DNA from: Sinorhizobium terangae
GTDB taxonomy: Bacteria > Pseudomonadota > Alphaproteobacteria > Rhizobiales > Rhizobiaceae
Reading direction: 5' to 3'
Length of the DNA stretch: 64,000 nt
Assembly: GCF_029714365.1 (NCBI RefSeq)
Contig: NZ_CP121660.1
Location: forward strand, 682,001 to 746,000
Made by a program: the position numbers and the translations under genes. Numbering within the stretch: the first letter of the stretch is position 1; each line of letters starts with the position of its first letter. This document shows positions 37,444 to 46,815 of the stretch, one piece after another. Below the pieces are notes generated by a model that saw nothing but the letters and a program-made list of their open reading frames with translations, made no database searches and was not told the DNA's origin.

Positions 37444-37841
37444 GTGCCTTCATCCCTGGCGCCAAACATGCGTATCCGGCGAAGAACTCTGGCTTGCTCT
37501 CGTTCTGGAGAATGTAATCCAAGTGCAACAATGCCGTGTGAAGGGTAGGGCATCAGCTACTTTCGCGCAAATGCGCCATGAAGACTTCGGCCGGCGTGCG
37601 GTAGCCCAGGCACTTGCGCGGCAGCGCGTTCAGATGATGGACGAGAGCGACCAGCTGCTGCTGGCTGATGTTGAAGAGATTCCGGCCTAGCCTTCGATGA
37701 TCGATCAGGAGGTCCTGGCTCGAAACCGTTTAACTGCATTATCTGAGTTCTGGCAGGCCTCCATGCCCAAGCGTTCCCGCATTCAGGTGGCTAGCTGAGC
37801 TAGTTGTCGAATAGAGAGCGGGCGGCATCACTCCGGCGGTT
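37444..37841. other. intergenic stretch with IS30 remnant
   Basis: No complete gene. 37553-37690 is the fragment described separately. The rest, between a membrane protein gene and the LacI gene, shows nothing recognisable. Confidence 0.6.
37553..37690 (-). pseudogene. IS30-family transposase C-terminal remnant
   Basis: Minus-strand reading gives the last ~42 residues of an IS30 transposase: the string LVHHLNALPRKCLGYRTPAE followed by VFMAHLRESS and a stop. The rest of the gene is absent, and no matching terminal repeats are seen. It is a relic of an earlier insertion. Confidence 0.8.
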
Positions 37842-38861
37842 CTACAGAGCACACACAGATGCACGCTCGACAAGTTTGCACGAGATGACACGACGACTCG
37901 CGCGCACCATTTCTTCAGAAATGACGCTGTTCAACCACTCGGCACCTTGGAAACCGAGATCATAGTACGGCAATGCCGCGGTGGTCAGTTCGGGCTTGAG
38001 CGCCAATGATACGGTTCTGAAATCGTCAAAGCCAACAATGCTGACGTCCTGCGGGATTCTTAGTCCCGACGTCAAAGCTGCAATATAGATCTGAATCGCC
38101 ATTTCATCATTGCCGCTCATGATCGCAGTTGGGCGATCCTTTTGCTGCAACATTTCGGTCGCTGCCGCAAACACATAATTCTCTTCTGCTCCGACCGGTC
38201 CTTCCATTCCAAGACGAATGGAGAGGTCGCTCTCCGCGAGGCCGAATTCCTTCACAGTGCGGCGGAAGGCATCGAGACGCAGTTCAGCGCCAAGCAGAAT
38301 CGGGTTGAGCCTGATATAGCCGATCCTTCGATGTCCCCGTTCAAGCAAATATCGGGTGAGGTCCCGGGCGCCCTGGAAGTCGTCAGGCTCGATGGATGGC
38401 AAGAGCTCGCTCGTGTGAGGCCGGCAGTTGATCATTACCGTCGGTATGCTCACATCGCCGGCCTCGGGATCCACGACGCGGTGGTACATCGTCACGTAGA
38501 GCACCCCGTCGATACGGTGGGACTGGAACATTTTCCAGATTTCCGCCTCCCGTTCGGGTAACCCTCCGGTGTTTGCCATCAGGATACTTTTCCCATGCCT
38601 ATTGGCCCAATCCTGGATTCCGCGCACGATATCGACCGAATAGGGAGTCGTGGAAACATAGTCGGTGATGATCCCGAACGTGTTGGAGCGGCTTGAGCGT
38701 ATTTGGCGCGCGGCCATGTTGGGAATGTAGCCGAGATCCCGAATGGCCTTTTCCACTCTTTCTCGCGTGTCCTCGGTCACATGCGGTTCGCCGTTGATTA
38801 CCCGGGACACGGTCTTGTTCGATACCCCTGCCGCTTTAGCGACACTGACGATGCTGACCAT
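37842..38861 (-). CDS. LacI-family transcriptional regulator
   Basis: Sugar-responsive repressor of 339 residues. The N-terminal helix-turn-helix is VSIVSVAKAAGVSNKTVSRV with hinge NMAARQIRSSRSN, and a periplasmic-binding-like effector domain follows (FGIITDYVSTTPYS, PTAIMSGNDEMA, SIVGFDDF). The start is ATG at 38861 with AAAGGA 7 bases upstream. It is divergent from the fructan-type importer operon, and three operator-like copies lie in the 168-base gap, so it likely represses both directions. Confidence 0.92.
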   Translation of the reverse strand: MVSIVSVAKAAGVSNKTVSRVINGEPHVTEDTRERVEKAIRDLGYIPNMAARQIRSSRSNTFGIITDYVSTTPYSVDIVRGIQDWANRHGKSILMANTGGLPEREAEIWKMFQSHRIDGVLYVTMYHRVVDPEAGDVSIPTVMINCRPHTSELLPSIEPDDFQGARDLTRYLLERGHRRIGYIRLNPILLGAELRLDAFRRTVKEFGLAESDLSIRLGMEGPVGAEENYVFAAATEMLQQKDRPTAIMSGNDEMAIQIYIAALTSGLRIPQDVSIVGFDDFRTVSLALKPELTTAALPYYDLGFQGAEWLNSVISEEMVRASRRVISCKLVERASVCAL

Positions 38862-38904
38862 ATCGTAATCCTTTCCCTCTGAAAGCACTTGTACACCAAG
38901 GAAA

Positions 38905-38961
38905 TGACAACGTCGACAATTTTAATGACAACGTCGACAATGCACGTTGACAACGTCGTCA
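38905..38961. promoter_or_regulatory. three phased LacI-type operators
   Basis: TGACAACGTCGACA at 38905-38918 and 38926-38939, and TGACAACGTCGTCA at 38948-38961. Each is a near-palindrome centred on ACGT, the third matching its own complement at 12 of 14 positions. Starts are 21 and 22 bases apart, close to two helical turns, so repressors would bind the same DNA face. The CG centre is typical of LacI-family sites. Confidence 0.8.
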
Positions 38962-38976
38962 TACCAAGATTATGGT
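38947..38976 (+). promoter_or_regulatory. promoter of the importer/GH91/GH32 operon
   Basis: TTGACA (38947-38952) followed 17-18 bases later by TTATGG/TATGGT (38970-38976). The third operator copy overlaps the -35 box, which would explain repression. Confidence 0.5.
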
Positions 38977-39029
38977 TGCCTTCATGGGAGGCTGGAGTGA
39001 GAGCCTCGCTTTAAAGACAGGAGGATCTC

Positions 39030-40289
39030 ATGAAGAATTTGCTTTCAGCCAGCGCGCTCGCGCTCATCTTCATGGTGGCGCCGGCGAATGCCGAAACCAT
39101 CAATATCCTGGTCGAAGGCGGCGGCGAGATGCTCCAGAAGGCCGTGGCCGAGAAGTTCACCGCTGAGACCGGCATTGAGGTGAAGTTCACGGTCGTTCCC
39201 TACCAGGGCGTATTTGACAAGTTCTCGGCCGAAATCGCCTCCGGGTCATCGGCGTTCGATGTTGTTACGATCGATGTTGTCTGGAACGCCAAATTCGCGG
39301 TCCATGTCGAGGATCTCGCACCGCTCTTCACCGACGCGGTTCGCAAGGATCTGCCACCGGCTCTGCTTGCCGACGCACAGGTTGAAGGCAAAATGATCGG
39401 AATGCCCACCTGGGCGAATGCGGAGATCGTTTTTTATCGCAAGGACCTCTTTAGCAAACCGGAGGAGCAGAAGGCGTTCCAGGAAAAGTATGGCTATCCC
39501 CTTGCTCCGCCGAAGACCTGGCAACAATGGCGCGACATGGCAAAGTTCTTCACCCGCGACACGGACGGCGACGGCAAAACGGACTTCTGGGGCACCGACA
39601 CCATCGGCACCTTTTCCGAAGAGTGGATGGCGCATGTGCTTCAGGCGGGCTCGCCCGGTGTGATCCTCGACAGGGATGGCAAAGTTATCATCGATAACGA
39701 AGCCCATAAGAAGGCGCTCGAATTCTACATCGCCCCGCACTGCGTCGATCATTCGGTGCCGGAGAATGTGAATGAGATCGGTTGGGGCGAGGCGCAGAAC
39801 CTGTTCTATCAAGGCAGGACGGCCATGATGAAGTTCTGGGCGCATGCCTACAAGATGACGCCAGCGGATTCAAAGGTCAGCGGCAAGGTCGGCGTCGCGC
39901 CGATGCTGGCCAGTGACGCCGGGATCGCGGCTATTCCCGGCCCTTGGTACAACGTTGTCCCCTCGACCTCCCAGCACAAGGACGCGGCGAAGAAATTTGT
40001 AGCCTTTGCGATCGCCAACAATGCATTGGGTATCGAAGCGCCGCTTGGCCTTGCGGCGACGAATTCCGCCTATCGCAGCTATTCCGGCAAACCAGGTTAT
40101 GAGCATTTCACGCCGCTGCTTGAGACGTTGAGCGCGCCTGCGACCCAAGGGCGGCCGATGGACGAGAAATACCAGGAAATCGTCGATGAAGCTGTCCTTC
40201 CCGCCGTGCAGCAGGCCCTGACCTGCGAAGCGGATGTCGGCAAGGTCCTGACGGATGCCAAAGAAACGATCGAGGACATCCTAAACTAA
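39030..40289 (+). CDS. ABC importer solute-binding protein (fructan/DFA locus)
   Basis: Periplasmic binding protein of 419 residues, family 1. Signal peptide residues 1-21 (LLSASALALIFMVAPANA). Mature part begins ETINILVEGGGEMLQKAVAE; DVVTIDVVWNAKFAVHVEDL and GMPTWANAEIVFYRKDLF follow the usual fold order. The ribosome site AGGAGG precedes the start. As first gene of the locus with GH91 and GH32 downstream, a fructo-oligosaccharide or difructose dianhydride is the likely ligand. Confidence 0.92.
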   Translation: MKNLLSASALALIFMVAPANAETINILVEGGGEMLQKAVAEKFTAETGIEVKFTVVPYQGVFDKFSAEIASGSSAFDVVTIDVVWNAKFAVHVEDLAPLFTDAVRKDLPPALLADAQVEGKMIGMPTWANAEIVFYRKDLFSKPEEQKAFQEKYGYPLAPPKTWQQWRDMAKFFTRDTDGDGKTDFWGTDTIGTFSEEWMAHVLQAGSPGVILDRDGKVIIDNEAHKKALEFYIAPHCVDHSVPENVNEIGWGEAQNLFYQGRTAMMKFWAHAYKMTPADSKVSGKVGVAPMLASDAGIAAIPGPWYNVVPSTSQHKDAAKKFVAFAIANNALGIEAPLGLAATNSAYRSYSGKPGYEHFTPLLETLSAPATQGRPMDEKYQEIVDEAVLPAVQQALTCEADVGKVLTDAKETIEDILN

Positions 40290-40354
40290 CCCGCTGTTCT
40301 CAACTCCAGCGGAGGAGAAAATCCTCCGCATATCATCAGCTTTCGGAGACAGCC

Positions 40355-41236
40355 ATGTCGGGTGAAGACCGATTTGTGCTCTGCATGCTCGCGCCAGCGC
40401 TTGCCGTTCTGGGCCTGCTGGTCGCATACCCGGTAGGGCTCCTGATGTTCGATTCCTTTTTCAAAGTCGACACCATCACCCCCCACATCAGGGATTGGGT
40501 CGGGCTCAAGAACTATATCGACGCGCTAACCTCCAAGCGCGTCGCCGAAAGCGCATTCAGAACGATTCAATATTCGGTCTTTGCGCTATTCTTCGAGTTT
40601 ACCTTCGGCTTCTGCGCCGCTCTCTTGTTTTCGGCACTTCCTGGCCGATCGCGCTGGCATCGCACGGTTTTCACGCTGCCGCTGATGGTGCCGCCGATCG
40701 TCGCCGGCCTCCTGTGGCGCTTCCTGCTGGTCGGCAACATTGGCATTCTCAATTATGGGCTCGTCCAACTGGGTATCATCAGAGACCCCGATGCGATCGC
40801 CTGGCTCTCCGACGAGGACATCGTCATCTATTCCGTTTCCTTCGCCGATATCTGGTTGACGACCTCCTTTGTCGCGCTCGTGTCCTACGCCGGATTGATG
40901 AACATTCCGAAAGACTTGCTCGAAGCTGCCCGGATTGATGGCGCGAATGCGGTCAAGCGATTTTGGCACGTCACCTTGCCGCTGATGCGTCCGGTTATCG
41001 CCGTCATTGTCATCGTCCGCGCTGTAGATGCGGCCAAGACCTTCGACCTCATCTGGATACAGACGCAAGGCGGTCCCAACCACGCATCGGAAGTGTTCTC
41101 GATGAACATCTATCAGCGCATGGTTCGGTTCGGCGATCTTGGCGAGGCATCGGCATCCGGGACCCTGTTCCTGATCGTCATGATGCTTCTCGCCGCCGCG
41201 GCATATTGGAAGATATGGAGGCCGGCTCATGCGTAG
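40355..41236 (+). CDS. ABC importer permease, MalF type (fructan/DFA locus)
   Basis: Inner-membrane permease of 293 residues. The EAA loop is IPKDLLEAARIDGANAVKRF and the membrane segments are evenly spaced. The 65-base gap after the binding protein has a GGAGA site. It overlaps the next permease by 8 bases. Confidence 0.92.
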   Translation: MSGEDRFVLCMLAPALAVLGLLVAYPVGLLMFDSFFKVDTITPHIRDWVGLKNYIDALTSKRVAESAFRTIQYSVFALFFEFTFGFCAALLFSALPGRSRWHRTVFTLPLMVPPIVAGLLWRFLLVGNIGILNYGLVQLGIIRDPDAIAWLSDEDIVIYSVSFADIWLTTSFVALVSYAGLMNIPKDLLEAARIDGANAVKRFWHVTLPLMRPVIAVIVIVRAVDAAKTFDLIWIQTQGGPNHASEVFSMNIYQRMVRFGDLGEASASGTLFLIVMMLLAAAAYWKIWRPAHA

Positions 41237-42065
41237 GGCACGCCGCTTCAATATCAATGGCATCCTGGTCAACGCGGCGGCCCTCGCGCTCGTTCTGTCC
41301 TATGCGCTGCCATATGTCTATCTGCTCATAACCTCGATCAAGCCGGCGGCGGATGTCCAGCAGATTCCGCCGAGCTTCCTGCCTGCAGTGGTCTCGCTCG
41401 AAAACTTTCGCGAAGTGCTGCAATCGTCGGCGCTGCCGAAGGCGTTCGCAAGCTCGCTCGCGGTGGCGGTGCTGACAACCGTGTTTTCGCTGGCGGCGGC
41501 AGTCCCCGCGGCCTACGTCGCAACGCAGTACCGGCGCAGGATCACCACCCTGTTCCTGCTGTTTGCGCTGGTCACGCGTATGGTGCCGTCGGTGTCTCTG
41601 GGTGTGCCACTGTTCCAGCTTCTGAAGTCTCTGGGCCTGCTCGATACGATCCCGGGCCTGGTTCTTGCCCACACGTCGGCTGCCGTCCCACTGGCGCTGT
41701 TGCTCATGTCCGCCTTCTTCGAAGGCGTGCCGAAGGAACTCGAAGAAGCAGCACGCATGGATGGCTGCACACGTTTCCAGGCATTCCGGAAGATTATCCT
41801 TCCGGTCATGATTGGTGGGATCGCAGTGACTGCGCTCTTCACCTTCATCACGAGTTGGAACGAGTTCCTCTACGCGTTGCTGCTGACATCGGAGGCTACG
41901 AAAACGGCACCGATTGTCATCGCCGAATACAACTCGGTCTACGGGCTTGCCTGGGGAGCGATGACCGCAGCCGCGGTGCTCTATTCGCTTCCCGTGATCG
42001 TCGTAACGCTCGCACTTCAAAAGCAGATCGTCGGCGGCCTGACATTCGGCGCTGTAAAGGGATGA
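41229..42065 (+). CDS. ABC importer permease, MalG type (fructan/DFA locus)
   Basis: Partner permease of 278 residues. EAA loop VPKELEEAARMDGCTRFQAF; C-terminus GGLTFGAVKG as in other MalG-type subunits. Overlaps the preceding permease by 8 bases and is followed 13 bases later by the ATPase. Confidence 0.93.
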   Translation: MRRARRFNINGILVNAAALALVLSYALPYVYLLITSIKPAADVQQIPPSFLPAVVSLENFREVLQSSALPKAFASSLAVAVLTTVFSLAAAVPAAYVATQYRRRITTLFLLFALVTRMVPSVSLGVPLFQLLKSLGLLDTIPGLVLAHTSAAVPLALLLMSAFFEGVPKELEEAARMDGCTRFQAFRKIILPVMIGGIAVTALFTFITSWNEFLYALLLTSEATKTAPIVIAEYNSVYGLAWGAMTAAAVLYSLPVIVVTLALQKQIVGGLTFGAVKG

Positions 42066-42078
42066 GGGAGGCAGAAGC

Positions 42079-43221
42079 ATGTCCGCCATAGAACTGCGCA
42101 ATATCAACAAGGTCTACGGAAACAGTTTTCACGCTCTGCACGATCTGAGCTTCGACATCAGGGATGGCGAGTTCATGGTTTTCGTCGGTCCGTCGGGATG
42201 TGGAAAGTCGACGGCGCTCAGGATGATCGCTGGCCTGGAGAGCATTACTAGCGGTGAACTCAGGATCGGTGGCAGGTTAGTTAACGATGTCGATCCCAAG
42301 GATCGCGACATCGCCATGGTGTTCCAGTCCTACGCGCTTTATCCCCACAAGACAGTGCGTGAAAATATCGCCTTTCCCCTGCAGATGGCGGGGCTGCCGA
42401 AGACCGAAATTGCCAGCCGCGTAGACGAAGCCGCACGCACCCTCGAATTGACGACTTTGCTCGACCGCAGGCCGGCACTCCTTTCAGGAGGCCAGCGTCA
42501 GCGTGTCGCCATGGGACGAGCGATCGTCCGCAAACCAGCGGCCTTCCTGATGGATGAACCGTTGTCGAACCTCGATGCCAAGCTGCGCGTGCAGATGCGC
42601 GCCGAGATCGCCAGCCTCCAAAGAAAACTGAATGTCACTACGATTTACGTGACACACGACCAGGTCGAGGCGATGACGATGGGTGACCGCGTAGCTGTCA
42701 TGAAAGGCGGCGTGCTTCAGCAAGTCGACACACCGCAAAACCTGTACAATCGCCCTGACAATGTCTTTGTCGCCGCCTTTATCGGATCGCCCTCGATGAA
42801 CTTGTACGAGGCCGTTCTGAACGGAAGGACCCTGACCCTGGGCAGCAACACTTTCGAAATCCCTGAGCGGGTCTTCGAATATCGCCCCTCGCTCAACGGT
42901 GCGTCTAACCGTCAGGTCATTGTCGGTGTCCGGCCCGAGCACATGAACGACGCCGCCGTTCGGCCTTCTTCGGCCGAGATCTCAGCCCCAGTCACTCTTG
43001 TTGAGGCGCTAGGTTCTGAATCCATGGTGCATCTGAATATCGACGCACCTTGGGTCGATGCCGGCGACCCGGACGCCGTCGCCGACATCGGCGACGAAAA
43101 AGCTGCTGTAGCCCGTTTTTCTCCGAAGAGCACGGTACGCGCAGGTGACATCGCGCGCGTCGCTGTCGATGCCGAAGAACTTCACTTCTTTGAACCGGAC
43201 ACCCGCACCAGCATCTGGTGA
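42079..43221 (+). CDS. ABC importer ATPase, MalK/UgpC type (fructan/DFA locus)
   Basis: ATPase of 380 residues with Walker [10 protein letters not shown], signature [10 protein letters not shown], Walker [12 protein letters not shown] and switch THDQVEAMTM. A C-terminal TOBE-like domain is present. The ribosome site GGGAGG is 7 bases before the start. It completes a four-gene importer; the GH91 gene follows 189 bases later. Confidence 0.93.
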   Translation: MSAIELRNINKVYGNSFHALHDLSFDIRDGEFMVFVGPSGCGKSTALRMIAGLESITSGELRIGGRLVNDVDPKDRDIAMVFQSYALYPHKTVRENIAFPLQMAGLPKTEIASRVDEAARTLELTTLLDRRPALLSGGQRQRVAMGRAIVRKPAAFLMDEPLSNLDAKLRVQMRAEIASLQRKLNVTTIYVTHDQVEAMTMGDRVAVMKGGVLQQVDTPQNLYNRPDNVFVAAFIGSPSMNLYEAVLNGRTLTLGSNTFEIPERVFEYRPSLNGASNRQVIVGVRPEHMNDAAVRPSSAEISAPVTLVEALGSESMVHLNIDAPWVDAGDPDAVADIGDEKAAVARFSPKSTVRAGDIARVAVDAEELHFFEPDTRTSIW

Positions 43222-43410
43222 TGGTATAGCCAGGAAAAAACAAGAATGACTAGCGCCTCTACTGCCACCAATCACATGCGACTCCTTCGGATCTCCAGCT
43301 ACGAGCTTACTACAAACCAAAACAGAGAGCTGGTTGAACGCATTCCCCAGTCGGCTTGCAAGCAACAAGCCAATCAAGAACATCAGTCTACTACCGCTCT
43401 GGAGTAAGAA

Positions 43411-44805
43411 ATGTCCGAGAAGACATTAACAATGGTTAGCGAGAACTGTTACGACGTAACGAAGTATCCCGTAGGTAATCCCCGTGAGGATATTGGAGCG
43501 GTCATCAATAGCATCATTGCAGACATCAAAAGCAGGCAACCTGTTTCCGATCTAAATGATGGCGGAAAACCTGGAGCAGTTATCTATATACCGCCAGGCG
43601 ATTACCGTCTTGCCACTCAAGTCGTTATAGACGTGAGCTATCTGAAAATTGTGGGCTCTGGACACGGTTTTACGTCTTCGAGCATCCGTTTCAACACAGC
43701 CGCAAACGAGCTGGCACGGTGGCACGAGGTGTGGCCGGGCGGTAGTCGTATACTTGTGGACATCTCTCCAGAGGCCGCCGACGGTGAGACTGCTGGAGCC
43801 GCGTTTTATGTTAAGCGTACCGGAAATCCTCGTATAAGCTCTGTGGAGTTTGCTGACTTTTGCATTGATGGCCTACATTTCATTGACGATGGTTCGGGGC
43901 AAAATGATGCAGAAAATACATATAAGAACGGCAAAACGGGAATCTATGTAGGCAGCGCCAATGACTCATGCCGAATAACGGGGATGGGTCTTATCTATCT
44001 GGAGCATGGAGTTATTGTTCATGATGCAGATGCGCTGGCGATAGACAACAATTTCATTGCTGAGTGCGGAAACTGTATCGAATTGAAAGGTATGGGGCAG
44101 GCCTCAAGAATAGCAAATAATTTTGTCGGAGCCGGATATAGGGGACATTCCATTTATGCTGAAAAGTATGGGGGCATTCTAGTATCCTCAAACAACGTAT
44201 TCCCTCGAGGTGCTAGCAGTGTCTATTTTTCCGGCGTGATGCGTTCCTCGGTCACCGGAAATAGATTCCATTCGTTTTATCCCGGAATGTTGGTTTTTGC
44301 TGCCAACTGTTGCGAAAATTTGGTTTCCTCAAATCACTTTTTGCGAGATCGCGAGCCATGGGCGCCCATGCAGAAGTACGATAACGGCTTGGATGATCTG
44401 TTCGGCCTTATGCAAATTGACGGCAGCAACAATTCGATAATTGCGAATCACATTTCAGAGACAATAGATACTCAATATATCAGGCCTCTCGCCGTAAAGC
44501 CGGTGATAATTAATGTGGTTTCGGGCAGCGGCAATTACATAGCCAATAATCACATCGTGGCGACAACCGAAATATCACAAATCAATGATGCACCAAACAG
44601 TGCCTGTTTTTCAACGCAAGTGGGCGCATTGCTTTCAACTAACAACTTGAAGGCGCTCGAAGTAACGACGGTACTTGTGCAGAGGGGGTCGGTACGGAAT
44701 ACAGTCCTGGATTCAGGAAATGACGAACAGGTTGAGATGGACAAAACAATGAACGCCTTTAGGAGTACTCCAGTTCCTGGGAAAAGGGGCAGAGTTTCAA
44801 TATAG
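43411..44805 (+). CDS. GH91 enzyme: difructose dianhydride hydrolase or inulin fructotransferase
   Basis: Right-handed beta-helix protein of 464 residues matching family GH91, to which inulin fructotransferases (DFA I or III forming) and DFA III hydrolase belong. Family stretches I recognise: GAVIYIPPGDYRLATQVVID, SYLKIVGSGHGFTSSSIRFN, FCIDGLHFIDDGSG, SSNNVFPRGASSVYFSG and NRFHSFYPGM. Acidic residues near D212, E218 and E224 lie in the likely catalytic stretch. There is no signal peptide, unlike secreted inulin fructotransferases. With a sugar importer before it and a GH32 after it, a cytoplasmic hydrolase acting on imported difructose dianhydride is the better reading. Base composition is clearly AT-richer than its neighbours, suggesting recent transfer. 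CTGGAG precedes the start. Confidence 0.85.
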   Translation: MSEKTLTMVSENCYDVTKYPVGNPREDIGAVINSIIADIKSRQPVSDLNDGGKPGAVIYIPPGDYRLATQVVIDVSYLKIVGSGHGFTSSSIRFNTAANELARWHEVWPGGSRILVDISPEAADGETAGAAFYVKRTGNPRISSVEFADFCIDGLHFIDDGSGQNDAENTYKNGKTGIYVGSANDSCRITGMGLIYLEHGVIVHDADALAIDNNFIAECGNCIELKGMGQASRIANNFVGAGYRGHSIYAEKYGGILVSSNNVFPRGASSVYFSGVMRSSVTGNRFHSFYPGMLVFAANCCENLVSSNHFLRDREPWAPMQKYDNGLDDLFGLMQIDGSNNSIIANHISETIDTQYIRPLAVKPVIINVVSGSGNYIANNHIVATTEISQINDAPNSACFSTQVGALLSTNNLKALEVTTVLVQRGSVRNTVLDSGNDEQVEMDKTMNAFRSTPVPGKRGRVSI

Positions 44806-44866
44806 ACCGAGCGCAGACTCTCGAAATTCAGTGACTATTCGGAAAAGTCATCAACGAGATCATCGA

Positions 44867-46594
44867 ATGAAGAACAGGGTGCATTTGGATGCTGAGCACG
44901 GCGTGCGGTTCGAGATCTGGGCTCGGCAAAAGCCTGGAAAATCAGCTCCGGAAGAAGACGCCGATGCCTTCGTTCTGCGTGCCGGCAATGGGGTCCTTTA
45001 CCGGATCGCACAGCTGCCGCCCTATTTTCAATTCTATTCCTATACCCATTATGCGGCCGGCCCGCTCACGCTAGAATGGGACGATGGCGCCATTGAAATT
45101 CCACTGCTATACAGCTTCAATCCGGATGACGTCGCTGAGAAGGGCGTGACTTTCCTAGAGTTGCGCGATGGCCGCGTCATCGCTCGACCGAGGACATCCT
45201 GGCCGGAGTGGTACGAGAGCGACGCAAATCGCCCGCAGCTCAGATTCTCGCCGTTTCAGGCCTGGATGAACGATCCGAACGGGTTGTGTTTCGTCGACGG
45301 CCGCTATCACCTGTTTTACCAGTTCCACCCCGTTGAATCTGAATGGGGACCCATGCACTGGGGCCATGCCGTCAGCGACGACCTCTACCGTTGGATCCAT
45401 CTGCCGGTCTTCCTGCATCCGGAACAGAATCTTTGGTCGCTGGGCGCCACCGGCGGCGCCTTCTCGGGAAGTGCCTTCGTCGGCCCCGAGGGCAAGCTCA
45501 GCTTCTACTACACGGAGCGGCTGCCGGCCTATGACCTGTTCAAGGACTACAAGGAGGTGCAGAAGCGAGTGCTGCCATCGACCGATCTCCTGCGTCCGGA
45601 TGCCAACAAACTGGTGCTTGTCAATGGTCCCGACGGTATCGCCCAAGACTTCCGTGACCCCAAGGTCTGGTATGATGCGGCCTGCGGCACATATCGGATG
45701 GTGCTCGGCGCGGCGATCGATGGTGATCCAGCCGTCCTGCTCTATGGGTCCGAGGACGGCGAGGACTGGAAATTCTTGTCCGTCCTCTATCGCGCTCCCG
45801 AGCATTTTCGCCGGCACGGCGCGCGCTGCGTGGAGTGCCCGGATTTCTTCGAGCTCGATGGTCATCATGTGCTGGTGATGGGCTTTGTAGGATACACTGA
45901 GCCGGAAACCGGCCGTCATAACCTGCTTTACGCGCAGGTCGGCACATTCGAGGGCGACCGCTTCATGCCCGCGACCCCGGCTTTGCAGGAACTGGATTTC
46001 GGCACCGATTTTTACGCAATGCAGAGCTTCCTGGCAAAAGACCGCCAGATCGCTTTTGCCTGGCTCTTCAATTGGGAATTCCGGAAGCCGGGAGGTTCGC
46101 CCTATAGCGGGGAGCTGTCGCTCCCGCGCGTGCTCGGCCTCGACGCCGAACGGAATTTGACAATGATGCCGGAGAAGGGCTGCCAGCGCCTGCGCGCCCG
46201 CACTCTTCGACAGACTGCACCTTGCCAATTCGCATGCGAACCGGGGTGCCCCGTCGAGTTGTCTTTGGCAGGCGATCTGGATGGAGTTCAGATCATCGCG
46301 CGCGGCAGCGACGGGGAGAGCTTTAGGTTGGCTCACAGCGCCCGCCGACTTGAGCTGGCCGTGGCGGAGGACAATGGTGACATCAAGTACCGCTCAGCGC
46401 CGCTGACGCTCGAACGGTTGACGTTGTTCTTCGACCGCGGCGTCGTCGAGGTCTTCGCCAATGGGGGCGCGGTCTGCGGCACGCGCCGTACCTATAAGGT
46501 CACAGACCTGACCTCGCTTGAAGTGAAGTCCGCCGACAGGTGCCGGATCGAAACGTATGAGGCATGGAGCTATGATTCGGCTTGGAGTAACTAG
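44867..46594 (+). CDS. GH32 beta-fructofuranosidase (cytoplasmic)
   Basis: Glycoside hydrolase of 575 residues releasing fructose from beta-fructosides. The GH32 triad is present: nucleophile D136 (WMNDPNG), D264 (FRDPKVW) and acid/base E323 (ECPDFF). An N-terminal extension of about 125 residues precedes the five-bladed propeller; a C-terminal beta-sandwich follows (LTLFFDRGVVEVFANGG). No signal peptide, so it acts in the cytoplasm. I chose ATG at 44867; a GTG at 44831 is possible but neither has a strong ribosome site. It would finish the degradation of inulobiose from the GH91 step. Confidence 0.9.
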   Translation: MKNRVHLDAEHGVRFEIWARQKPGKSAPEEDADAFVLRAGNGVLYRIAQLPPYFQFYSYTHYAAGPLTLEWDDGAIEIPLLYSFNPDDVAEKGVTFLELRDGRVIARPRTSWPEWYESDANRPQLRFSPFQAWMNDPNGLCFVDGRYHLFYQFHPVESEWGPMHWGHAVSDDLYRWIHLPVFLHPEQNLWSLGATGGAFSGSAFVGPEGKLSFYYTERLPAYDLFKDYKEVQKRVLPSTDLLRPDANKLVLVNGPDGIAQDFRDPKVWYDAACGTYRMVLGAAIDGDPAVLLYGSEDGEDWKFLSVLYRAPEHFRRHGARCVECPDFFELDGHHVLVMGFVGYTEPETGRHNLLYAQVGTFEGDRFMPATPALQELDFGTDFYAMQSFLAKDRQIAFAWLFNWEFRKPGGSPYSGELSLPRVLGLDAERNLTMMPEKGCQRLRARTLRQTAPCQFACEPGCPVELSLAGDLDGVQIIARGSDGESFRLAHSARRLELAVAEDNGDIKYRSAPLTLERLTLFFDRGVVEVFANGGAVCGTRRTYKVTDLTSLEVKSADRCRIETYEAWSYDSAWSN

Positions 46595-46815
46595 CATAGG
46601 CGGCGGCTGGTGAACCATGTCCTCCAACCGCACGTGTCGGCGCCGAAAATGGTGCATGCGAATTGCGGTATCGATGGTTCGATCCCTTCAAGGCGAGGAA
46701 TGAACGATCACTCTGGCAGGCGCGCTCGCCGACGAACCGAACGGCTGCAATGGGCTCAATCGAGCCATGCCTGCGCGTTCTTTCGATGGCCGCTTGCCGA
46801 AACCCGCCAAAATCC
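46595..46815. other. short non-coding gap with dispersed repeat
   Basis: Contains ATGGGCTCAATCGAGCCATG at about 46750-46769, the same core as the hairpin at 11005-11040. Nothing else recognised. Confidence 0.5.

Noticed and set aside
38905..38961. Three repeats that could suggest a CRISPR-like array
   Set aside because: Repeats are 14 bases with 7-8 base gaps and sit at a promoter; the operator explanation fits and no cas gene is present.
43411..44805. GH91 protein as a pectate lyase or phage tail spike
   Set aside because: The beta-helix fold is shared, but specific stretches (GSGHGFTSSSIRFN, FPRGASSVYFSG, HSFYPGM) are those of GH91, and there is a GH32 partner and no phage gene nearby.
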